Part shown: piece after piece, positions 1-8,303 of the stretch
Numbering within the stretch: position 1 is the stretch's first letter
How the letters are laid out: each line of letters starts with the position of its first letter
DNA from: Xanthomonas sp. 10-10
Lineage (GTDB): Bacteria > Pseudomonadota > Gammaproteobacteria > Xanthomonadales > Xanthomonadaceae
Reading direction: 5' to 3'
Length of the DNA: 64,000 nt
Assembly: GCF_040182365.1 (NCBI RefSeq)
Contig: NZ_CP144460.1
Location: 3,348,001 to 3,412,000 of the forward strand
Program-made: the position numbers and the translations under genes
Notes under the pieces: generated by a model
Told to the model about the DNA's origin: nothing
The model's database searches: none
The model's input: the letters and a program-made list of their open reading frames with translations, nothing else

Positions 1-17
1 GGTTCGATTCACAACAA

Positions 18-536
18 TCAACCCGCCACCGCGCACTTGGCGCACAGGCCGTGCACTTCCAGCGTCTGCGCCTGCGGCTGGAAGCCCAGCGCCTTGGCGC
101 GCGCTTCCAGTTGCGCCACCACGTCGCGGTCTTCCAGCTCCACCGCGCTATGGCAGCGGTCGCAGATCAGGAACGGCACCGAGTGCTGGGCGCTGTTGGG
201 GTGGTGGCAGGCGACGAAGGCATTGACCGACTCGAGCTTGTGCACAAAGCCATTCGCCATCAGGAAGTCCAGCGCGCGGTACACCGTGGGCGGGGCATCT
301 GCGCCCACGCCCTTGCCTTCGCGCACCCAGTCCAGCAATTCGTAGGCCTTCACCGGTTTGCCGGCATCGGCGATCAGCCGCAGCACGTTGGCGCGGATCG
401 GCGTCAACCGCAGGCCGCGTTCGCTGCAGGCGCGCTCCACCGCGCGCACGAAGCTGTTGGCATCGTCGACGTGGTGATGCGGGGCCGTGCAGGCGTGCTC
501 TTGGTCGTGCGTTCGGGTGTGCGTGTGCTTGGTCAT
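18..536 (-). CDS. zur: Zur, zinc uptake regulator (Fur family)
   Basis: Fur-family repressor of 172 residues, close to the 171 of E. coli Zur. The winged helix lies at about residues 30-95 (RLTPIRANVLRLI, then PPTVYRALDFL). The dimerisation part carries two Cys pairs, CDRC and CAKC, expected to bind structural zinc, plus a CHHP segment. The first 25 residues are unusually His-rich (HTHTRTHDQEH and HHH). With zinc bound, Zur is known to repress uptake genes. The start is supported by GGAG seven bases upstream. It lies 13 bp after gltX on the same strand, so the two are probably cotranscribed. Zur rather than Fur is chosen from length, Cys pattern and the overall look of the sequence; another zinc-sensing Fur paralogue is the alternative. 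Confidence 0.88.
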   Translation of the reverse strand: MTKHTHTRTHDQEHACTAPHHHVDDANSFVRAVERACSERGLRLTPIRANVLRLIADAGKPVKAYELLDWVREGKGVGADAPPTVYRALDFLMANGFVHKLESVNAFVACHHPNSAQHSVPFLICDRCHSAVELEDRDVVAQLEARAKALGFQPQAQTLEVHGLCAKCAVAG

Positions 537-549
537 ACAGGCTCCGGCG

Positions 550-1953
550 TCAGGCCGCTCCTATCTTGATGAGTGCCGCATCGATGCGTTTCAAGGCACC
601 CTCGCGACCGGCCAGGTACACCGTCTGCGAAATGTCCGGGCTGACCTGGGTGCCGGTGATGGCCACACGCAGCGGCTGGGCGACCTTGCCCATGCCCAGT
701 TCCAGCGCCTCGGCGGCGGCGTGCAGAGCGGCCGACACGCTCTCCACACTCCACTCGCTCAGCGCAGCCAGCATCTCGCGCGCCTTGCCCAACGGCACTT
801 CCGCACCCAGTTTCAGGTGCTTGATCACCGCCGCTTCGTCGTACGTTTCCAGCGGCTGGTACCAGACCACGGCCTTTTCGGCCATTTCCTTCAGGGTCTG
901 CACGCGCTCGCGCAGCGCCACCACCACATCGGCCGCGGCAGGGCCGGCGGCGATGTCCAGGCCGAGCTTGGCGAGCTGATATTCCAGCTGCGGCGCGATG
1001 CTGGCCGGGTCGTCGGTCTTCAGATAATGCTGGTTGACCCAGCCGAGCTTGGCCATATCCAGGCGCGCCGCCTTGGAATTGACGTCGGTGACGTCGAACA
1101 GGTCCAGCAGCTCCTGCCGGGTGAACAACTCCTGGTCGCCATGCGACCAGCCCAGACGGGCCAGGTAGTTGATCAGCGCATGCGGCAGATAACCGGCGTC
1201 CTTGTACTGCATCACGTCCGCCGCGCCGGTGCGCTTGGACAGCTTGGCGCCCTGCTCGTCCAGGATCATCGGCATGTGCGCGAACTTGGGCACCGGCGCG
1301 CCCAGCGCTTCATAGATGTTGATCTGGCGCGGGGTGTTGTTGATGTGGTCGTCGCCGCGGATCACCTCGGTGATGCCCATGTCCCAATCGTCCACCACCA
1401 CCGCGAAGTTGTAGGTGGGAAAGCCATCCGGGCGGAAGATCACCATGTCGTCGAGCTCGCTGTTGGCGATCTCGATGCGGCCCTTGATCAGGTCGTCGAA
1501 CACCACCGTGCCGCCGAGCGGATTCTTGAAGCGGATCACCCGGTTCGGGTCGTCCCGATACGGCAGCTGCTGCTCGCGCGCGGCGCCGTTGTAGCGCGGC
1601 TTTTCCTGCCTGGCCATCGCGGCCTCACGCATGGCGTCGAGCTCTTCGCGGGTTTCGTAGGCGTAATAGGCCTTGCCCTGTGCCAGCAATTGCTCGGCCA
1701 CCTCCTGGTAACGGGCGATGCGCTGGGTCTGGTAGATCGGGCCTTCGTCATAGCCCAGACCCAGCCAGTCCATCGCCTCCAGGATGGCGTCGATGGCCGC
1801 CTGGGTGCTGCGTTCGCGGTCGGTGTCTTCGATGCGCAGCACGAACTGCCCGCCGCGGTGGCGCGCCTCCAGCCAGCAATACAGGGCGGTGCGGGCGCCG
1901 CCGATGTGCAGGTAACCGGTGGGGCTGGGAGCAAAGCGGGTGCGGCAGGTCAT
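550..1953 (-). CDS. gltX: Glutamyl-tRNA synthetase
   Basis: Class I aminoacyl-tRNA synthetase of 467 residues that charges tRNA-Glu in the cytoplasm. The HIGH motif appears as [11 protein letters not shown] near residue 10 and the KMSKS motif as KLSKRTG near residue 240, so both ATP-binding signatures are intact. The C-terminal alpha-helical part is the anticodon-binding region. The reading frame is open 93 bases further upstream, but family alignments begin at [13 protein letters not shown], so the ATG at 1953 is chosen. It is the first gene of a likely gltX-zur unit, and a 244-bp gap separates it from the DUF3616 gene upstream on the same strand. Confidence 0.97.
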   Translation of the reverse strand: MTCRTRFAPSPTGYLHIGGARTALYCWLEARHRGGQFVLRIEDTDRERSTQAAIDAILEAMDWLGLGYDEGPIYQTQRIARYQEVAEQLLAQGKAYYAYETREELDAMREAAMARQEKPRYNGAAREQQLPYRDDPNRVIRFKNPLGGTVVFDDLIKGRIEIANSELDDMVIFRPDGFPTYNFAVVVDDWDMGITEVIRGDDHINNTPRQINIYEALGAPVPKFAHMPMILDEQGAKLSKRTGAADVMQYKDAGYLPHALINYLARLGWSHGDQELFTRQELLDLFDVTDVNSKAARLDMAKLGWVNQHYLKTDDPASIAPQLEYQLAKLGLDIAAGPAAADVVVALRERVQTLKEMAEKAVVWYQPLETYDEAAVIKHLKLGAEVPLGKAREMLAALSEWSVESVSAALHAAAEALELGMGKVAQPLRVAITGTQVSPDISQTVYLAGREGALKRIDAALIKIGAA

Positions 1954-2197
1954 GGAACGCTCGGCGAAACGGGAGTGCGCCGATTTTACCTTGCGCAGCG
2001 TGGCCCTGCCCGGCCGGACGCTACGGCAGTGATGTCGGGGGCGCATCGGCCCTGCGGGACCCTGGCCGGCGCTGCCGGCACGCCCGCACCCTGCCGCGCA
2101 GCGCCTTCAGCCGCGCGCATCTGCGCTGCGACCAGGGCGGTTGCAGATCCACCCGCCGGCTGCACCACGGAGGCTGCAGCCGGCGCGTCGGCATGGC

Positions 2198-3289
2198 TTA
2201 GCGATTGCGCAACAGGTCGCCGTACACCACGCATTCGCCATCGCTGCGCGCCGGGCCGGGCGCGTCGTACAACACCAGCCAGCTGGGGACCTTGCCGGCC
2301 AGCTGCGGCGGCAGATTGCAGATGGCCTCGGCGCGGTCGCTGTCGGTGCCATGCGGCAGCACCGCCGATTCCAGCAGTGCATGCTGAAAGCGCACCGCTT
2401 CGCGGTTGGCAGCCAGCACGGTGCGTGCATCCGGCCACTTGAACAGGCGGATCTCGCCGTTCAACACCATCGTGGGGCCGGCCAGCAGGTACAGATCGTC
2501 GCCGGAATAATGCAGATCGCGGATACCCAGCCCGCCTAGTTGCAAAAAGTGTTTGCGCAGCAGTGTGCCGTCCTCGTCCAGCGGCGCCAGGCGCAGATGG
2601 TCGCCATGCGCCTCCACCTGGATTTCCAGCAGCGCCGACCAGCCACGCAGCACCGGTCCGCGCAGGCCCAGCAGCAGGCGCTTGCCGTCGGCCACGATGC
2701 CTTCGATATCGAAGCCGTTGTCCTTGCCGGGAATCTTCAGGAACGGGCCGAAATGCGCGTCGTCGGCCAGCAGCTCGGTGAGCTGGTTGTGCTTGGCGTC
2801 GCCCTTGAGCCGCAGCGCGCGGCGGCCGTCGGCCGCTTCGCGCACCAGGCGCGGAGTGCCGTCGGCATCGCGCTCGATCGGCAGGCAGGCCAGCAGACGG
2901 CGGTTGGCGTCGAGCTTGAGTTTGGTCAGGCGCTTGGCGTTGTCGGCGTCGTCGCGGCCGGGCTTGGCGTTCTTGCGCTTCAAACCATGCGAGCCGATCA
3001 CCCACAGATAGCCGTCCGACAGGCCCATGCCTTCCAGGTCGGCCTCCTCGGCGGCCTCGCCCGGAAGATCCAGCAGCTCGGCCAGCGGGAAGCTCTGGCC
3101 CTGCCCGAAGCGCAGCGTCTCGCGCTGGCCGGGCTGCAGCTTGCGCAGGCGATCCACCGCGCAGGCTTCGTCGCCAGCCACCCACAGCCAGTCGTCGGTG
3201 AACGCCGCGCCGGACAGATTGCTGTGCACCAGCGCGCCGGGTGCGAACTCCAGCCGGACGCTGTGCGGAATCAGGGTTTTCTTGAGCAT
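2198..3289 (-). CDS. DUF3616 domain-containing protein
   Basis: Protein of 363 residues beginning MLKKTLIPHSVRLEF. It reads as a beta-rich, propeller-like fold: repeated strands such as DDWLWVAGDE, DGYLWVIGSH and GIRDLHYSGDDLYLLAG are spaced through the length, and a segment FDIEGIVADGKRLLLGLRG is typical of DUF3616. There is no signal peptide and no membrane segment, so it is probably cytoplasmic. The frame is open far upstream, but that part is Arg-rich out-of-frame-like sequence, so the internal ATG is taken. The function of the family is not established. The downstream neighbour on the strand is gltX, with no functional link evident. Confidence 0.8.
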   Translation of the reverse strand: MLKKTLIPHSVRLEFAPGALVHSNLSGAAFTDDWLWVAGDEACAVDRLRKLQPGQRETLRFGQGQSFPLAELLDLPGEAAEEADLEGMGLSDGYLWVIGSHGLKRKNAKPGRDDADNAKRLTKLKLDANRRLLACLPIERDADGTPRLVREAADGRRALRLKGDAKHNQLTELLADDAHFGPFLKIPGKDNGFDIEGIVADGKRLLLGLRGPVLRGWSALLEIQVEAHGDHLRLAPLDEDGTLLRKHFLQLGGLGIRDLHYSGDDLYLLAGPTMVLNGEIRLFKWPDARTVLAANREAVRFQHALLESAVLPHGTDSDRAEAICNLPPQLAGKVPSWLVLYDAPGPARSDGECVVYGDLLRNR

Positions 3290-3443
3290 GGGAACCTGGT
3301 GGGTGGTATTGCAAGGCTGGGCGATTGAACACCTGTGCAGATGGCTGCGCGGTCGCGGCCGACGGAGGCAGGGGCCAAGGCCCCCGTCGCGTCTGCAGCC
3401 GCCGCGCCTGCGCACACTGCAGGTCGCAATCAATCGTGCTTGG

Positions 3444-4340
3444 TCAATCGAACGCGGCCAGCTTGGCACGCGCCACTTGCGGCGCCAACTGGCCCGGCCA
3501 GTCGCGGTCGTTGGCCACCTGCGCGTGCGCGCGGCTGGCCTCGAACGCATCGAAGTCCAGCGCGGCATATGCCCAGACGGCGTCGGCGTCGGTTTGCGCC
3601 AGTACGCCGTCGGCGGGGAATCCCACATCCATCGGCGCAAACACCGCCGCCTCGCCGGTGTTGACGTCCAGCGCCGGGCTCCAGGGCGCCTCGCCGGCGG
3701 TGACCGATTGCGCGACGAACATGCGGTTTTCCAATGCCCGCGCCAGACACCCGACCCGCACCCGGGTGGCGCCGGCGGCAGTGTCGGTGCAACTGGGCAC
3801 GATCAACAGGCGCGCGCCGGCTTCGTACTGGGCACGTACCGGCAACGGAAATTCGCTGTCGTAGCAGATCGCAATCGCCGCACGTACCCCATCCAGGTCG
3901 AATACCTTCAACGCATCGCCCGGCTCGATCAGCCCGGTCGCCTTTTCGAAGCCGGTCAGTTGCAGCTTGTCCTGCCAACCATGGCCGCCATCGGGCGCGA
4001 ACCAGTCACTGCGATTGCGGTAGCGCCCCTGCCCCAGATCCAGCAGAAAACTGCCGGCAATCACATGCAAGCGGTGCTGCCGCGCCAGGCCGGCAAACAG
4101 CTCCAACCAGGCAGCGCGCAGCGTCTGGATGGCCGCCAACGACTCCGGCAGGCCGGCCGACACCTGCGTGCCGAAGCTGGCCGCCAGCTCCAGCGACAGA
4201 TATTCCGGCAGCACCGCCACCCGCGCGCCGGCAACCGCGGCCTCGCCGATCAGGGCCGACATGCGCGCCGCGAAGGCGGCAAAATCCGCGGGTTTGCCGA
4301 TCGGATATCTGGCAACGGCAACGGTGAGGGGAGCATTCAT
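3444..4340 (-). CDS. Nitrilase-superfamily carbon-nitrogen hydrolase
   Basis: Amidase/nitrilase-fold enzyme of 298 residues. The catalytic triad is visible: Glu46 in VAVLPEYLS, Lys125 in WQDKLQL, and Cys159 in AIAICYDSEFP. Members hydrolyse carboxamides or nitriles through a thioester on the Cys. The substrate cannot be read from the sequence; ICYDSEFP is typical of the branch annotated as carbon-nitrogen hydrolases rather than true nitrilases. The ATG at 4340 has AGAGGA about nine bases upstream and is preferred over a TTG at 4376. It follows the GNAT gene by 69 bp on the same strand, and the pair is often kept together in xanthomonads (inference). Confidence 0.85.
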   Translation of the reverse strand: MNAPLTVAVARYPIGKPADFAAFAARMSALIGEAAVAGARVAVLPEYLSLELAASFGTQVSAGLPESLAAIQTLRAAWLELFAGLARQHRLHVIAGSFLLDLGQGRYRNRSDWFAPDGGHGWQDKLQLTGFEKATGLIEPGDALKVFDLDGVRAAIAICYDSEFPLPVRAQYEAGARLLIVPSCTDTAAGATRVRVGCLARALENRMFVAQSVTAGEAPWSPALDVNTGEAAVFAPMDVGFPADGVLAQTDADAVWAYAALDFDAFEASRAHAQVANDRDWPGQLAPQVARAKLAAFD

Positions 4341-4409
4341 CGGCAAGATTCCTCTAACGGCGCTGGAGTGAGGCAATGGTGCACACCACCATGATCGGCT
4401 ACGCCACGC

Positions 4410-5012
4410 TCAAGGGTTCAGCGCACGCGTCCACACACTCAAGCTGTGGTCGATCTGCCCGTGTTGCAACTCCGCCCACTCCAGCCGCACCTGCATGCCC
4501 GGCTGCGGCGCGTAGCCGCGCTTGCGCCAGAACGCATCGTTGGGCCGATAGTCGGCAGGCTTGCGCGGGTCGTCCGCTGTGCGCTCCACCGAACAGAACG
4601 CGGTGCGCGCAAAGCGGCCCAATGCGCGGGCATGCGCCTCGCGACGGTCGAAGAAGGCGTGGCCGATACCCTGCCCGCGATATGCCGGCAACAACACCGA
4701 CTCGCCAAAATAGAACACGCTGGCCGGGTCGATGCCGCAGGCGCGAAACGGCGCATGGAAGGCCTCGCTGTCGTCGAGCAGCGGCAGGCCGGTGGAAGCG
4801 CCGATGACAGCCTCGCCATCGCGCGCCAGCACGAAGACGCTGTCGGGCGAAGCGGCATAGGCGGCCAGATAATCGCGCTCGTAGCCGGCATCGCCGTCGT
4901 ACAGGTATGGCCATGCGCGGAACACCGCGATGCGCAGCTGCGCCACCGCATCCAGATACGGCAACACCGCGTTGCCGTGAACTGTCTCAACCATCAGGGA
5001 GGTGCCGGTCAT
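4410..5012 (-). CDS. GNAT-family N-acetyltransferase
   Basis: Protein of 200 residues with a GNAT fold. The acetyl-CoA pyrophosphate loop is LPAYRGQGIGHAFFD (R-G-Q-G-I-G) near residue 115, preceded by the strand VFYFGESVLL. The C-terminal part has FWRKRGYAPQPGM, a typical GNAT strand 6/7 region. The substrate is unknown. The start at 5012 has no strong Shine-Dalgarno sequence, and a second ATG six codons later is possible. It lies 47 bp after the preceding small ORF and 69 bp before the nitrilase-type hydrolase, suggesting one transcript. Confidence 0.83.
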   Translation of the reverse strand: MTGTSLMVETVHGNAVLPYLDAVAQLRIAVFRAWPYLYDGDAGYERDYLAAYAASPDSVFVLARDGEAVIGASTGLPLLDDSEAFHAPFRACGIDPASVFYFGESVLLPAYRGQGIGHAFFDRREAHARALGRFARTAFCSVERTADDPRKPADYRPNDAFWRKRGYAPQPGMQVRLEWAELQHGQIDHSLSVWTRALNP

Positions 5013-5059
5013 GCGGCCATGGTAAGCCAGGCCGCGTCGCGCTGCTGCGCTGCCACGGC

Positions 5060-5479
5060 TCAACGCAGCCAGCCGCCGTGGTCTTGGGTGGCGTTGTCGG
5101 GCTGCTGCCACATCAGCCACACCGCCGCGTCGTCCTGGGCCACCAGCACCCCGAGCAGCGCATCGACGCTGCGCGCCCAGTAACTGCCGTTGCTCAAGCG
5201 CTGCCACGGCCCGTAGCCACGAACCGCTGCGTCCGCTGAAGGCGCCTGCCGCCGCGCCGCCTGCAAAAACCCGCACCCATCCACGCGCAATGCCTGCGCG
5301 GTGCGCGCATGCAGGCGCAGGCCGATCACACCACGGCGGCCCTCGCGCGCCAGCGGCAATGCCGACAGCGGCGAGCATTCCCATTGCGGTAGTGGCGCTG
5401 CGGGAAGCAGCGCCACCGTGTCGATTCCGGCGGGCAACAGACGCTGCGCCCGCCGGTACACCTGTGCATGTGCGCGCAT
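5060..5479 (-). CDS. Hypothetical protein downstream of creD
   Basis: Unrecognised protein of 139 residues with no signal peptide and no obvious membrane segment. It is rich in Ala, Arg and Leu and has several Trp residues towards the C terminus. The ATG at 5479 has TGAGG seven bases upstream, better than the alternative 27 bases earlier that would overlap creD. It starts 7 bp after the creD stop, so it is very probably cotranscribed with creD and may belong to the Cre response. The coding assignment rests on the ribosome-binding site and tight spacing. Confidence 0.6.
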   Translation of the reverse strand: MRAHAQVYRRAQRLLPAGIDTVALLPAAPLPQWECSPLSALPLAREGRRGVIGLRLHARTAQALRVDGCGFLQAARRQAPSADAAVRGYGPWQRLSNGSYWARSVDALLGVLVAQDDAAVWLMWQQPDNATQDHGGWLR

Positions 5480-5486
5480 GCCGACC

Positions 5487-6806
5487 TCAGCGCAGGCTGT
5501 TGCCAAGCTCGTACCAGTCGACCTTGCGCGTCACCCACATGATGCTGGCCAGGATGCCGAACAGCAGCAGCGAGCCCATCAGCAACGCGTTGTCTTCGGA
5601 GACCAGCAGGCTATAGAGCACGCCATACAACGCCGTCAGCATCACCGAGAACCCGGCAGCGCGCACCCAGCTGCGCAACACACCGGACAGGTAGAAGAAC
5701 TGCAGGCCGATGCACGCCGCCGCCGACACCAGATACGCCTGCCAGAACGCGATGTGCTCGGAAAGGCTCAGCAGCAGCAGGAAGAAGATCGCCAGCGCCA
5801 GGCCGACCAGCAGGTATTGCAACGGATGGATCGGCAAGCGCTTGATCAGTTCGAACAGCACGAACGCCACGAAGGTCAGCACGACGAACAGGATGCCGTA
5901 CTTGCTGGCGCGATCGGCCTGGGTATACACATCCACCGGGTCGACCAGACGCACTTCCAGCGTATCCAGCGACGACTGCGACGACTGCAGCTGCGTTTGC
6001 GCACCGGTCGCCAGCGAGGACAACGACCAGCTCGCATCGAAACCGCGCTCGCCGATGGTCGGCGCATTCGGCAGGAAGCGCCCACCGAACAGCGGGTGCG
6101 GCCAGGCCGAGCGCAAAGCGATCTCGTTGTTGTCGCCAATCGGCGCGATGGCCAGGCTGCGCGTGCCATCCAGCACGAATGCCATGTCCAGCGTATTGCC
6201 ATCGACCAGCTTGCCGGCCAGCGGATCGCCCAAGGGCTGCAGATCGGCGTGAATGCCGGCCGAGCGCGATGCCAGGCCGCCAGCGCCGCTTTCCAGCGCA
6301 AGCGTGCGGCCGTCCACCCGCAGCGTTGGCGTGCCGACCAGGCCACGTACGTCCGAAATGCCCACGGCCAGATGCGGCTGACCATAGCTGCGCCCGGCCA
6401 CGGCCGGATACTCGAACGGGTCGAATTCGGCCTTGAGCTTGGCCTTCCAGGAATACACCTGCACGCGGAACAGGCCGATCTTGCGCTCGGACGGGGTCAG
6501 CTCGCCGCTCAGGTTGAGCGTGCGCGGGGTCTGCAGCAGTTGCCCATCGCGCTTGCGCCAGACCTTGTGTGGCTTGCCTTCCTCGTCCGGCTCGGTCACC
6601 TGCACGTCTTCGGTGTACGGCAGCACCCGCACCGGCGCGATGAACTGCTGCTCGCCGGCCTTGCTCTGCGCCACCCGCTCCACCGCCTGGTCGCGGTACT
6701 GCGCGCGATCCTGCACGGTGCCGCGAATCAGCAACAAGGGAATCAGCAACAACAGGATCAGCCCGCCGATGGTGGCGAACCGCAACAACAGTTTCAGGGA
6801 TTTCAT
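5487..6806 (-). CDS. creD: CreD-like inner membrane protein
   Basis: Protein of 439 residues matching CreD. An N-terminal membrane helix (about residues 8-30, LILLLLIPLLLI) is followed by a long periplasmic region of about 250 residues. At least four more membrane helices follow near the C terminus (YGILFVVLTFVAFVLFE, LQYLLVGLALAIFFLLL, LVSAAACIGLQFFYL, MLTALYGVLYSLL). CreD is the main output of the CreBC two-component system and affects envelope integrity and beta-lactam or colicin tolerance in other bacteria. AGGATGGCCG precedes the ATG. A cre-tag-like site lies 66-81 bases upstream, and creB and creC lie nearby on the same strand. Confidence 0.92.
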   Translation of the reverse strand: MKSLKLLLRFATIGGLILLLLIPLLLIRGTVQDRAQYRDQAVERVAQSKAGEQQFIAPVRVLPYTEDVQVTEPDEEGKPHKVWRKRDGQLLQTPRTLNLSGELTPSERKIGLFRVQVYSWKAKLKAEFDPFEYPAVAGRSYGQPHLAVGISDVRGLVGTPTLRVDGRTLALESGAGGLASRSAGIHADLQPLGDPLAGKLVDGNTLDMAFVLDGTRSLAIAPIGDNNEIALRSAWPHPLFGGRFLPNAPTIGERGFDASWSLSSLATGAQTQLQSSQSSLDTLEVRLVDPVDVYTQADRASKYGILFVVLTFVAFVLFELIKRLPIHPLQYLLVGLALAIFFLLLLSLSEHIAFWQAYLVSAAACIGLQFFYLSGVLRSWVRAAGFSVMLTALYGVLYSLLVSEDNALLMGSLLLFGILASIMWVTRKVDWYELGNSLR

Positions 6807-7238
6807 CGGCCATCCTCGTTCTGGGAGATGGCCAGGGTGCAAGGCGCCGGTGTCGGGGGTTTGAGGTCAATTTGAAGCGAATGTGAAGTGCCACCTCTGC
6901 ACGGGTGGCGGCCGACACTGTGACGCACACGGGAAATCCGGGTTTCCAGCCCTAAAACTGCAACGCAGGCCCGCCGTACGCTTCCGTTTCACCGATGACA
7001 CTTCGCATCACCGCCGCGCCCGTTCGCGCCAGGCGCAAGGATGGGCACGCAGTTACGCACTTCAAAGCCATCCAATCGTGTTCTGAGTTGTCTGGCTCAC
7101 GGCTTTCCGATTGTGTCGTTCTTCCTCGTCCCTTGCGTGCACCGCATTGGTGCCATTCCACCCGCGTGCCAGCTTGCCGGCAGTGGTTTCAAACGTGCGC
7201 GCAACTGCATCCCTCTTTTCATCTGGAGTCTGCCTTCC
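6807..7238. other. Divergent intergenic region creD / C1 peptidase
   Basis: These 432 bases separate two divergently transcribed genes. The creD-proximal half holds the cre-tag-like repeat. In the half facing the peptidase I see no convincing promoter, and the open frames here have coding-unlike composition. No hairpin or repeat is evident. Confidence 0.6.
6872..6887 (-). promoter_or_regulatory. cre-tag, predicted CreB binding site
   Basis: Read on the minus strand the site is TTCAC-ATTCGC-TTCAA, a match of 9 of 10 fixed positions to the known CreB box TTCAC-N6-TTCAC. It lies 66-81 bases upstream of the creD start and in the creD direction, where the box lies in other bacteria. The motif is seen directly; regulation by CreB is inferred. 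Confidence 0.7.
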
Positions 7239-8051
7239 ATGAACAAGCAACGTTCACTTGCGCTTTGCGTGCTCGCCGCCCTGAGTTTGTCCTCCGCTGC
7301 GGCGCAGGCGGCAATGCACGGAATGGGTTTGAAACCATCTGCGTTGATGCAGCCGGTCACCCCGTTGTTCGGATCCGCGAGTGCGGCCAAACCCCTTCCC
7401 GCATCGGTGGACCTGACTGCCTGGGCGATCGCACCGGGCGATCAAGGCCAGGTGGGATCCTGCGCATCATGGGCCACCGCGCACACCCTGACCGGTTGGT
7501 ATGCCAACGCCAGCAAACAGGCGCAAACCCGCTTTGCGCCGATGTATCTCTACAGCCAGGTCAACGGCGGTGTCGATGAAGGCTCCACGCTGGAAGCTCC
7601 ACTGGATGTCGCACTGGCGCAAGGTATCGACACCGAACAGCATTATTCGTGGGGCGACTACAACTGGAAGAACCCGCCCACCGCCGCCGACCGCGCCAAC
7701 GCGGCCAGGAACCCCACGCCTTATCGCAAATACACCGTGCTGTATGCAGGCGATGGCAATGGCGGGCGACCGCTGATCGAGCAGATCAAACTTGCACTGG
7801 CCGCGTCCACGCCGGTCGCCATCGGCTTCTATGTCCGGCAGGGTTTCGAGGACCTCACACCCAGCAACCAGGTCGACTACGACATCAAGACGCCGATCCT
7901 GGGCGGGCATGCGGTGATTGCACTGGGTTACGACAGCGATGGGCTGATCGTGGAGAACAGCTGGGGCACCGAGTGGGGCAACAAAGGGTTTGGCAAGCTG
8001 TCCTGGTCAGTGGTTGCCAAGGACGTCATCGGCGCCGACGTGGTGCATTAG
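7239..8051 (+). CDS. Exported C1 (papain-family) cysteine peptidase
   Basis: Protein of 270 residues. A Sec signal peptide spans about residues 1-24 (MNKQRSLALCVLAALSL, cleavage near AAAQA-A). The papain catalytic set is complete: the oxyanion Gln and nucleophile Cys in QGQVGSCASWA, His in ILGGHAVIALGY, and Asn in VENSWGTEWG. Only about 30 residues separate the signal peptide from the start of the catalytic domain (LPASVDLTAWAI), so the usual inhibitory propeptide is absent. It is predicted to act in the periplasm or outside the cell. The frame extends upstream to 7041, but the ATG at 7239 begins the signal peptide. It lies between creD and creC on the opposite strand. Confidence 0.88.
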   Translation: MNKQRSLALCVLAALSLSSAAAQAAMHGMGLKPSALMQPVTPLFGSASAAKPLPASVDLTAWAIAPGDQGQVGSCASWATAHTLTGWYANASKQAQTRFAPMYLYSQVNGGVDEGSTLEAPLDVALAQGIDTEQHYSWGDYNWKNPPTAADRANAARNPTPYRKYTVLYAGDGNGGRPLIEQIKLALAASTPVAIGFYVRQGFEDLTPSNQVDYDIKTPILGGHAVIALGYDSDGLIVENSWGTEWGNKGFGKLSWSVVAKDVIGADVVH

Positions 8052-8093
8052 CGCGTTGCGGATGCGCGCGGTGATGCGCGGCTGATACGGATA

Positions 8094-8117
8094 CGGCATG
8101 TGCACTAGTGCATGCCG
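8094..8117 (+). terminator. Inverted repeat after the C1 peptidase gene
   Basis: A near-perfect palindrome with arms CGGCAT/ATGCCG around the perfect core GCACTAGTGC lies 42 bases after the peptidase stop. There is no T run, so it is a stem-loop candidate rather than a proven terminator. It lies between convergent genes, as a shared terminator would. Confidence 0.35.
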
Positions 8118-8303
8118 CATTCCGCACCGGGAGGCCGCTGCTCTCAGCGAGATACTGCTGCACGAAATTCGACCAGGCCGCTACCAGCGGTTGCCAAGAC
8201 GACTGCGCAGCCGGCGCGTGCAATCAGCATGTAGCACGTGCACTTCCTGGCTCCTGCGCATTGGCCATCCCATCTGACCAGGCTCGCGTCGTGTCAGCTG
8301 CGC

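Noticed and set aside
487-2442. 651-codon open frame on the plus strand opposite gltX
   Set aside because: It mirrors an essential, fully recognisable gene; long antisense frames are expected at this G+C content. No ribosome-binding site and no recognisable domain.
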